Origin: Rhodobacterales bacterium UBA3077
GTDB taxonomy: Bacteria; Pseudomonadota; Alphaproteobacteria; Rhodobacterales; Rhodobacteraceae
DNA length: 11,732 bases
Assembly (NCBI GenBank): GCA_002366685.1
Contig: DFBP01000168.1
Span: 24,683 to 36,414, forward strand
Reading direction: 5' to 3'
Under the pieces are notes generated by a model, which saw only the letters and a program-made list of their open reading frames with translations, did not search any database and was not told where the DNA came from. Within the stretch, counting starts at the first letter, position 1; each line of letters begins with the position of its first letter. Both the position numbers and the translations under genes were made by a program. This document shows, one piece after another, positions 6,569 to 11,732 of the stretch.

Positions 6569-7338
6569 ACCACGGTCACTCCACTGGCTTCCTGACGGGC
6601 CTCATCCATCAGGCCGCGCATGCGTCGAATGGCGGAATCAAGGCCGGAGAAGATGGCTTCTCCGATGAGGAAGTGACCGATGTTCAACTCCATCACCTCG
6701 GGCAGTGCGGCAATGGGTTTGACGGTGTCATAGGTGAGGCCATGGCCCGCGTGCACCTCTAGGCCGAGATCCAGTGCAAGGGTGGCCATTTCTTTAAGTT
6801 TGGCGAATTCAGCATCGCGCGCTTCAAAACGACCCTCGGCATGGGCATCGCAATACGCGCCGGTATGAAGCTCAACCACAGGGGCCCCGATGCGCGCAGC
6901 CGCTTCGATTTGCCGACGGTCCGCCGCGATAAAAATCGAAACCCTGCACCCGGCTTCGCGCAAGGGAGCAATGAAATGGGCGATGCGGTTCTCCTCACGC
7001 GCGACTTCCAGGCCGCCTTCCGTGGTGCGTTCCTCGCGCTTTTCCGGCACGATACAAACTGCGTGCGGCTTGTGGCGCAACGCAATCTGTTGCATTTCGT
7101 CGGTCGCGGCCATCTCGAAATTCAGAGGAATATCAATGACATCGAGGATGGCATCAATATCTGAATCGGTAATGTGGCGGCGATCTTCGCGCAGATGAGC
7201 GGTAATACCATCAGCCCCGGCAGCTTGCGCCAGCTTGGCAGCACGGGCCGGATCGGGGGTGTCCCCGCCGCGGGCATTGCGCACGGTGGCGACGTGGTCG
7301 ATATTGATGCCGAGGCGCAAACGTGACGCGCTGTTCAT
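6565..7338 (-). CDS. pdxJ: Pyridoxine 5'-phosphate synthase
   Basis: PdxJ condenses 1-deoxy-D-xylulose 5-phosphate with 3-amino-2-oxopropyl phosphate to form pyridoxine 5'-phosphate, the last ring-forming step of the DXP-dependent vitamin B6 route. The 257-residue TIM-barrel protein shows LGINIDHVATVRNARGG (9-25), GITAHLREDRRHI (44-56, with His48), NFEMA (73-77, with Glu75), VCIVPEKREERTTEGGL (94-110), HAGHGLTYD (196-204, with His199) and ELNIGHFLIGEAIF (217-230). His48, Glu75 and His199 correspond to the catalytic residues of the E. coli enzyme. The ATG at 7338..7336 has GAAAGGG 6 nt upstream, a good ribosome binding site. It follows the DUF2062 gene after 54 bp and overlaps acpS by 4 bp. 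Confidence 0.97.
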   Translation of the reverse strand: MNSASRLRLGINIDHVATVRNARGGDTPDPARAAKLAQAAGADGITAHLREDRRHITDSDIDAILDVIDIPLNFEMAATDEMQQIALRHKPHAVCIVPEKREERTTEGGLEVAREENRIAHFIAPLREAGCRVSIFIAADRRQIEAAARIGAPVVELHTGAYCDAHAEGRFEARDAEFAKLKEMATLALDLGLEVHAGHGLTYDTVKPIAALPEVMELNIGHFLIGEAIFSGLDSAIRRMRGLMDEARQEASGVTVV

Positions 7339-7392
7339 GGTGAGCCCTTTCTTGATTTGAATATCTAACGCTAGGTCGGAAAGGACGGTTTG

Positions 7393-8016
7393 TCAGCCCT
7401 TCTCCGCCTTTTTCTTGTTTTTTTCTGCCATTTTCTTGCGCCGGTGCGCCTGATAAGCCTCGATCAGGGGCTTTGAAGCATAATAGGTCGCACCCCCGAA
7501 AAGAGAGCCCAGCACAAGGCCGCCAAGAAAATAGGGCAGCATAACATCAAAAAGGAAATCGTCCAAACCGTGCAACTGGCTTTTTCCATAGCCGAACAGG
7601 GATTTGAACGATTGCCAGATAGCTTTGGACGCCTCGCTAAAGGCATGGCCGATTTTTCGGATATCGTGCTCTTCCGGATCGCGTCCCAGCATCCAATTGC
7701 CAAGCTTTAACGCAAAGGTAATGATAAACGGGAAAGTCAGCGGGCTACCAAAAAAGGTACCGGCGGCGGCAGAAAAAAGGTTCGCCCTGAAAACACGCGC
7801 CAGAATCAGCGCCAAAATAATATGAAGGCCGAAAAACGGTGACCACGAGGTAAAAACACCAAATGCCAAGCCAAGCGCGATCCGGTTGGCTGTGTCGGGT
7901 AGTCGTTTTAGCCGATGCCCCATATAGGTAAGCGTACGCTTCCAACCCGTGCGAGGCAGGACATAAGCACGCACGCTCTCGACCCAGTGTAATTTATCGC
8001 GACGTTTGAAAACCAT
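7393..8016 (-). CDS. DUF2062 domain inner-membrane protein, function unknown
   Basis: This is a 207-residue membrane protein. A basic N-terminus (MVFKRRDKLHWVESVRAYVLPRTGW) is followed by hydrophobic stretches at about 46-76, 81-110 and 160-182, and then by a very Lys-rich cytoplasmic tail (192-207). The segments FGVFTSWSPFFGLHI and GTFFGSPLTFPFI contain the Phe/Pro/Gly pattern I associate with DUF2062, found in many proteobacteria without an established role. There is no signal peptidase site and no enzyme motif. It starts 18 nt after the rsh stop; AAAAGG, overlapping that stop, lies 14 nt from the ATG, a long spacing that suggests weak or coupled initiation. Its place between rsh and pdxJ recalls gene orders in related alphaproteobacteria but does not reveal a function. 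Confidence 0.82.
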   Translation of the reverse strand: MVFKRRDKLHWVESVRAYVLPRTGWKRTLTYMGHRLKRLPDTANRIALGLAFGVFTSWSPFFGLHIILALILARVFRANLFSAAAGTFFGSPLTFPFIITFALKLGNWMLGRDPEEHDIRKIGHAFSEASKAIWQSFKSLFGYGKSQLHGLDDFLFDVMLPYFLGGLVLGSLFGGATYYASKPLIEAYQAHRRKKMAEKNKKKAEKG

Positions 8017-8034
8017 AAGGGGCTTGCTTACCTT

Positions 8035-10197
8035 TTATTCAGCAGGAATTTTCCTGCCACCGTTCTGGGCCAGTTCGCACAGGCTCGTATCCCTGAAACG
8101 CACAACTTCGGCGACATCCGAATCTGCGTTGAGAGCTGTCTCTACATTGGTGAGATGTTCAATATCTCGCACCATTATGTCTAGTCGGATTCGGTAAAAA
8201 TCCGGTTTTCGATTGGTAAAACCAATATTGACGATATTTGAACCGTGCTCACCAATAAGGGTGCAAATACGGCCAAGCACGCCGGCATCATTGGCCATGG
8301 CCACTTCTATTTTGGTTTCGTTGCCCGCGCGGCTCGAATCCGGAGTCCAGCGCAGGTCAACCCAGCGGCGGTCATTGCCTTCGAACTGTTCCAATATCGG
8401 GCAGTCTATGGCGTGGATCAGCACGCCACGGCCGGGCATGGCAATGCCGACGATGCGCTCACCGGGAACAGGCGCGCAGCACGGGGCCGGAGAAGCCGAC
8501 TGGTTGGGAGACAACCCGATAACCCGCTCCTCGTCAGAGCCGGCGCCTTGGGCGATTCCGGTTTTGACCAGCTCCGGATAGAGTGTTTTGACGAACTCTC
8601 CCCCGCTGATATGCGCCGCGCCGATTTCGGCGAGCAGCGACTGGCCGTTGGAAAGATTGAACAGCTTGGCGGCGGTATCCAACGCTTTGTCGGTCGGTTT
8701 TTTGCCCACCCGCCCAAGCGATACACGGGCAATCTCGCGGCCAAGCCGGATGTGGGCGTCCCTGTGCTCATCACGTAAATAGCGCCGGATCGCGGATTTG
8801 GCCCGTCCGGTGACCACCATGTCTTCCCAACTGGCCTGAGGGCGCTGGCCCTCGGCGCGGATCACCTCAACCGACTGGCCATTGCGCAGCTTGGTCCAGA
8901 GCGGCACGCGCTGCCCGTTAACCTTGGCACCCACACATGAATCTCCGATACGGGTATGGATGGCATAGGCAAAATCAATCGGGGAGGCCCCGCGTGGCAG
9001 TTTGACAACCTCACCTTTAGGGGTAAAGCAAAACACCTGATCCTGAAACATTTCGAGCTTCACGTGCTCCAGAAAATCATCTGGGTTTTCAGAGGCTTCA
9101 AAACGCTCGGCGAGCGAGCGGAGCCAGCGGAACGGATCCACAGCAAAAGGGTTTTCGGCGCGCTGACCACCCCGGTAAGACCAGTGGGCCGCCACGCCGG
9201 ACTCGGCCACCTGATGCATTTCCGCGGTACGAATCTGGATCTCGACACGCTTGGCGTTGCGCCCCGACACAGTGGTATGAATAGAACGATAACCGTTGGA
9301 TTTTGGCTGCGAGATGTAATCTTTGAACCGCCCCGGCACCGCGGACCAACGTTGATGCACAGCCCCGAGCGCGATATAGGCATCCTGAACATCATCGGTG
9401 ATTATGCGGAATGCGTAGATGTCAGAAAGTCGGCTAAAGGGCTCGTTTTTCTCCTCCATCTTGCGCCAGATCGAATAGGGGCGCTTTTCACGCCCGGAAA
9501 CCCGCGCCTGCACGCCCGCGCCATCCAGCGCAATGCGGATATCTTCGGTGATGCGCGGAATCAGATCATCATTTTCTTTGGAAAGGTTAATGAACCGGCG
9601 CATGATCGAATTTCGCGCTTCGGGGTTGAGCACGCGAAAGCAGAGGTCTTCCAGCTCTTCGCGGATGAACTGCATCCCCATCCGGCCCGCCAACGGCGCA
9701 TAAATCTCGATGGTCTCAAACGCCTTCTGGCGCTGTTTTTCCTTGGGCATAGACCGCAGGGTGCGCATGTTGTGCAAGCGGTCAGCGAGCTTGACCAAAA
9801 GCACACGCAGGTCTTTTGACATGGCCATCAAAAGTTTGCGGAAATTCTCGGCCTGCTTGGTTTCGACGCTGGAAAGCTCGAGATTCGTCAGTTTGGTGAC
9901 CCCATCCACCAATTGCGCGATTTCGGGGGAGAAGGTGTTGACCAGTTGCTGATAAGTGGCCTCGGTGTCTTCCACCGTGTCGTGCAAGAGCGCGGTCACA
10001 ATGGTGGCGTCATCAAGCCGGACTTCGGTCAGCAGCATGGCAACCGCAACCGGATGGGTGAAATAGGGCTCACCCGATTTACGGAACTGCCCATTATGCG
10101 CAGCCTCACCAAAGGCATAGGCGTGGGCAATCATGTCCGTGTCTGATTTCGGATTATAGCTTAGGACCTTTTCGATCAGATCTTGTGCTTTGATCAA
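8035..10197 (-). CDS. rsh: Bifunctional (p)ppGpp synthetase/hydrolase, RelA/SpoT family (Rsh)
   Basis: Rsh makes and degrades the alarmone (p)ppGpp and so governs the stringent response. Most alphaproteobacteria carry this one long enzyme. The 720-residue order is complete. The HD hydrolase has FTHPV (His48), LLHDTVED (71-77: His72, Asp73) and KLADRLHNM (136-144: Asp139). The synthetase (about 230-340) has RLSDIYAFRI (Asp259), the loop RFKD (290-293) and VEIQIRTAEMH (Glu319). TGS spans about 388-447. A Zn-finger/RIS part has Cys573, Cys574, His595 and Cys599 in the same spacing as E. coli RelA. ACT spans about 628-703. The RxKD form of the synthetase loop, rather than the ExDD of RelA, and the intact HD residues both indicate a bifunctional enzyme. 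The start is TTG (10197..10195), with a strong GGAGGG 7 nt upstream. rpoZ ends 18 nt before it, an ancient pairing also seen as rpoZ-spoT in enterobacteria. Confidence 0.96.
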   Translation of the reverse strand: MIKAQDLIEKVLSYNPKSDTDMIAHAYAFGEAAHNGQFRKSGEPYFTHPVAVAMLLTEVRLDDATIVTALLHDTVEDTEATYQQLVNTFSPEIAQLVDGVTKLTNLELSSVETKQAENFRKLLMAMSKDLRVLLVKLADRLHNMRTLRSMPKEKQRQKAFETIEIYAPLAGRMGMQFIREELEDLCFRVLNPEARNSIMRRFINLSKENDDLIPRITEDIRIALDGAGVQARVSGREKRPYSIWRKMEEKNEPFSRLSDIYAFRIITDDVQDAYIALGAVHQRWSAVPGRFKDYISQPKSNGYRSIHTTVSGRNAKRVEIQIRTAEMHQVAESGVAAHWSYRGGQRAENPFAVDPFRWLRSLAERFEASENPDDFLEHVKLEMFQDQVFCFTPKGEVVKLPRGASPIDFAYAIHTRIGDSCVGAKVNGQRVPLWTKLRNGQSVEVIRAEGQRPQASWEDMVVTGRAKSAIRRYLRDEHRDAHIRLGREIARVSLGRVGKKPTDKALDTAAKLFNLSNGQSLLAEIGAAHISGGEFVKTLYPELVKTGIAQGAGSDEERVIGLSPNQSASPAPCCAPVPGERIVGIAMPGRGVLIHAIDCPILEQFEGNDRRWVDLRWTPDSSRAGNETKIEVAMANDAGVLGRICTLIGEHGSNIVNIGFTNRKPDFYRIRLDIMVRDIEHLTNVETALNADSDVAEVVRFRDTSLCELAQNGGRKIPAE

Positions 10198-10204
10198 ATA
10201 GGGG

Positions 10205-10210
10205 CCCTCC
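10205..10210 (-). promoter_or_regulatory. Strong ribosome binding site for the TTG start of rsh
   Basis: GGAGGG on the minus strand lies 7 nt before the TTG at 10197, in the 18-bp gap after rpoZ. The next in-frame Met is residue 22, too far in to give a complete HD domain. A strong Shine-Dalgarno sequence with a weak TTG codon probably sets a moderate, fixed synthesis rate. Confidence 0.75.
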
Positions 10211-10215
10211 GGCGG

Positions 10216-10572
10216 TTAGCTGGGGCTCTGGGCTTCCATCAGCGCGCGCAGCATGTTTTCCTCGGACATGTCGTCTTCAACAGGAGCGTCCGGGCTGTCT
10301 TTTTCCATCAGGAGCGGCATCGAGTCTTCTTCAGGCTCGTCCACTTCATTATGGGATTGCAGAACAGCAATCGCGCTTTCGCGCAGGGCTTCGGCAGTGA
10401 TGGTTTCTTCCGCGATTTCGCGTAAAGCCACAACCGGGTTTTTGTCATTGTCGCGGTCGATGGTGATCGGATCACCGGCGGAGATTTCACGGGCACGATG
10501 TGCGGCCAGCACAACCAGCTCAAAGCGGTTGGCTACTTTATCAATGCAATCTTCTACCGTTACGCGCGCCAT
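10216..10572 (-). CDS. rpoZ: DNA-directed RNA polymerase omega subunit
   Basis: Omega helps assemble RNA polymerase by holding the beta' subunit and forms part of a ppGpp site in E. coli polymerase. The 118-residue protein starts MARVTVEDCIDKVANRFELVVLAAHRAREI, the family signature, and continues with NPVVALREIAEETI (45-58). After about residue 60 comes an acidic, probably flexible tail, common in alphaproteobacteria. The ATG at 10572..10570 is chosen over an in-frame TTG six codons upstream: GGAG (10584..10581) lies 8 nt from the ATG, and homology begins at MARVTVED. It precedes rsh by 18 bp, linking polymerase and alarmone synthesis in one transcript. Confidence 0.96.
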   Translation of the reverse strand: MARVTVEDCIDKVANRFELVVLAAHRAREISAGDPITIDRDNDKNPVVALREIAEETITAEALRESAIAVLQSHNEVDEPEEDSMPLLMEKDSPDAPVEDDMSEENMLRALMEAQSPS

Positions 10573-10612
10573 GCAATATGCTCCATTCAATTGGGGGACC
10601 CGAAGAATCCGC

Positions 10613-10641
10613 TATGTAATGGCTGAAAGGGTGAAACACAA
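10613..10641 (-). promoter_or_regulatory. Tentative promoter of the rpoZ-rsh cluster
   Basis: In the 81-bp gap between folK and rpoZ, the minus strand has TTGTGT (10641..10636), a 17-nt spacer and TACATA (10618..10613). Transcription would start near 10606, giving a leader of about 34 nt. The -35 has the TTG core favoured by alphaproteobacterial sigma-70; the -10 is weak. The gap, the widest inside the minus-strand run, also supports a promoter here. Confidence 0.35.
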
Positions 10642-10653
10642 GGGGAAACGCGG

Positions 10654-11247
10654 CTAGAGAGGTAAGATTTCGTCGCGTTCAGCGCTGGAGAGCGCGGCCA
10701 GTAATTTGCTGGCTGTTTGGCCGAGTACCGGATGGCACCAGTTTGGGGCAATTTCTGCCAAAGGGATCAGCACAAAGGCGCGGTCTTGCAACCGCGGATG
10801 CGGGAGAACCAGTCCCTCAGGTGTTTCGGTCATCTGGGCATCCAATTGCAGCGTTTGCCAACGCGTGTATTCCCCGAGATCAGGGGCAATGATGTCCCCC
10901 AATGCCAACAGGTCGAGATCCACAACACGCGAAGCCCACCGCGTGGTGCGGGCCCGCCCCAGTTTTGCCTCGATCCTATGCAAAGCGGCAAGGGTTTCGC
11001 CGGCCTCTAACGAAGTTTCGATTTCAACCACACCATTCACATAATCGGGCCCGTTTCCCTTAGGGAAGGCTGGTGCGCTATACCATTGGCTTTGCTGGAT
11101 GATTCGAATTGATTCGCCCGAAAACAACTGCAAGGATTCGGTAACGGCTTCCAGCGATGTTCTGGTTGCGGTTGCGAGGTTGGAACCAAGCGCCACATAG
11201 CCGATACGCGACGTTTTGTCAGAAATAGGTGCTTGTATCTGACCCAT
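10654..11247 (-). CDS. folK: 2-amino-4-hydroxy-6-hydroxymethyldihydropteridine pyrophosphokinase
   Basis: FolK (HPPK) transfers pyrophosphate from ATP to 6-hydroxymethyl-7,8-dihydropterin, preparing it for dihydropteroate synthase in folate synthesis. The 197-residue protein shows YVALGSNL (17-24), QWYSAPAF (54-61), DYVNGVVEIET (68-78), GRARTTRWASRVVDLDLL (97-114, with Asp110 and Asp112 as the expected Mg2+ ligands) and LPHPRLQDRAFVLIPLAEIAP (148-168, quoted here by key residues P149, H150, R152, R156, P162). It is longer than E. coli FolK (about 159), by an N-terminal lead of about 14 residues and a longer C-terminus. The ATG at 11247 has only a weak upstream GGAAAG. It is divergent from the NYN gene and lies 81 bp before rpoZ. 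No folP or folB is in the window. Confidence 0.95.
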   Translation of the reverse strand: MGQIQAPISDKTSRIGYVALGSNLATATRTSLEAVTESLQLFSGESIRIIQQSQWYSAPAFPKGNGPDYVNGVVEIETSLEAGETLAALHRIEAKLGRARTTRWASRVVDLDLLALGDIIAPDLGEYTRWQTLQLDAQMTETPEGLVLPHPRLQDRAFVLIPLAEIAPNWCHPVLGQTASKLLAALSSAERDEILPL

Positions 11248-11345
11248 TCGAGACTACTTTCCATTTCAACCATTGTGCGCTGGGGTATACTTAATGTAGC
11301 TTACCATTCGCACAAGTACTTTCTTGTTATAAGGGTCTTTAGACT
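11248..11345. promoter_or_regulatory. Divergent promoter region between folK and the NYN-domain gene
   Basis: This 98-bp AT-rich spacer must carry start signals for both divergent genes. On the plus strand, TATACT (11286-11291) matches the -10 consensus at 5 of 6 positions, but no convincing -35 stands at the right distance. An inverted repeat, TTGTGCG (11273-11279) and CGCACAA (11309-11315), flanks that TATACT, and each arm lies directly beside an ACCATT. AAGGG (11331-11335) is the probable ribosome binding site of the NYN gene, 10 nt from its ATG. Confidence 0.35.
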
Positions 11346-11732
11346 ATGTTTTATCGTGACGAACGGCTGGCGCTGTTCATTGATGGGTCAAATCTTTATG
11401 CCGCAGCCAAAGCGCTCGGCTTTGATATCGACTACAAGTTACTCCGCACCGAATTTATGCGGCGCGGCAAACTTTTGCGGGCGTTCTATTATACGGCGCT
11501 TCTGGAGAATGAAGAGTATTCCCCCATTCGGCCTCTGGTCGATTGGTTGAATTATAACGGCTACAATATGCGCACCAAACCGGCCAAGGAATTTACCGAT
11601 TCCATGGGGCGGCGGAAGATCAAGGGCAATATGGATATCGAGCTGGCGGTGGATGCTATGGAGCTCGCGCCACATGTGGATCATATTGTGATCTTCTCGG
11701 GTGACGGCGATTTCCGGCCTGTGGTTGAAAGC
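11346..11732 (+). CDS. NYN-domain protein (LabA/DUF88-like), N-terminal 129 residues; 3' end outside the window
   Basis: The frame opens with ATG at 11346 and stays open to the window edge. The translation has the hallmarks of the NYN fold, a PIN-like putative RNase: FIDGSNLY near the N-terminus (11-18, Asp13), a central KGNMDIELAVDAM (93-105, Asp97 and Asp103) and IVIFSGDGDF (114-123, Asp120 and Asp122). This four-acid set is the usual metal-binding centre of NYN/PIN nucleases, so RNA cleavage is plausible but unproved for this subgroup. RTKPAKEFTDSMGRRKIKG (76-94) is a basic stretch before the second acidic motif, typical of LabA-like proteins. No signal peptide is seen. Divergence from folK and rpoZ-rsh gives no firm functional hint. 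The family call is confident; the role and any C-terminal domain are unknown. Confidence 0.9.
   Translation, partial: MFYRDERLALFIDGSNLYAAAKALGFDIDYKLLRTEFMRRGKLLRAFYYTALLENEEYSPIRPLVDWLNYNGYNMRTKPAKEFTDSMGRRKIKGNMDIELAVDAMELAPHVDHIVIFSGDGDFRPVVES

Noticed and set aside
8956..9819. A 287-codon plus-strand open frame inside rsh
   Set aside because: It is the complement of highly conserved Rsh domains; its His/Arg-rich translation resembles no protein family and no ribosome binding site is apparent.
10573..10590. TTG at 10590 as the start of rpoZ
   Set aside because: The GGAG site is 8 nt from the ATG at 10572, and omega homology starts at MARVTVED.
11304..11333. Second plus-strand promoter using TATAAG (11328-11333)
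   Set aside because: No -35 at the right distance, and transcription would begin only a few bases before the ATG, conflicting with use of AAGGG as ribosome binding site.
1..11732. Mobile element, CRISPR array, toxin-antitoxin pair, phage or defence genes
   Set aside because: No transposase, integrase, repeat-spacer structure, tRNA or paired small genes were seen; nearly all the sequence is used by recognisable housekeeping genes.

Overview
The window looks like a chromosomal, housekeeping stretch from an alphaproteobacterium, most likely of the Rhodobacterales (Roseobacter/Rhodobacter-like). Three things support this. An N-terminally extended acyl-CoA dehydrogenase of the methylsuccinyl-CoA dehydrogenase type lies beside an ATP-dependent PEP carboxykinase. 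A single long bifunctional Rsh follows rpoZ. The gene run rpoZ-rsh-DUF2062-pdxJ-acpS-lepB-rnc-era-DUF1491-recO contains two families (DUF1491 and DUF2062) typical of alphaproteobacteria. GC looks moderate by eye, with some visibly AT-richer patches. The genus-level placement is inference.

Layout. Positions 1-816 (+) hold the C-terminal half of pckA, followed by a GC-rich hairpin. Positions 817-986 are a 170-bp intergenic region with palindromic TTTGCA/TTGCGCAA elements upstream of a probable methylsuccinyl-CoA dehydrogenase gene (987-2648, +). That gene meets recO tail to tail, and both stop codons fall in one TTAA. From 2645 to 11247 all genes are on the minus strand. In transcription order they are folK, rpoZ, rsh, a DUF2062 membrane protein, pdxJ, acpS, lepB, rnc, era, a DUF1491 protein and recO. 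Gaps are 0-81 bp, and the junctions pdxJ/acpS, lepB/rnc and rnc/era overlap by 4 bp. A divergent NYN-domain (LabA/DUF88-like) gene begins at 11346 (+) and runs off the right edge.

How the genes fit together. pckA and the dehydrogenase suit growth on acetate or other C2 compounds: the ethylmalonyl-CoA pathway replenishes C4 acids and PEP carboxykinase turns oxaloacetate into PEP. The long minus-strand cluster joins core informational and stress genes (RNA polymerase omega, ppGpp synthetase/hydrolase, RNase III, Era, RecO) to cofactor genes (folK for folate, pdxJ for PLP, acpS for holo-ACP) and to protein export (lepB). Several starts are non-ATG: TTG for rsh and rnc, GTG for acpS and the DUF1491 gene.

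No stretch longer than 300 bp lacks a gene. I saw no tRNA, rRNA, CRISPR array, insertion sequence, phage gene or defence system. I do not see a convincing new multi-gene system. The points most worth following are the possible ScfR/PccR-type control region upstream of the dehydrogenase, the conserved unknowns (DUF1491, DUF2062, the NYN protein), and a shared CCCAATT(T)GAA element just upstream of three minus-strand genes.
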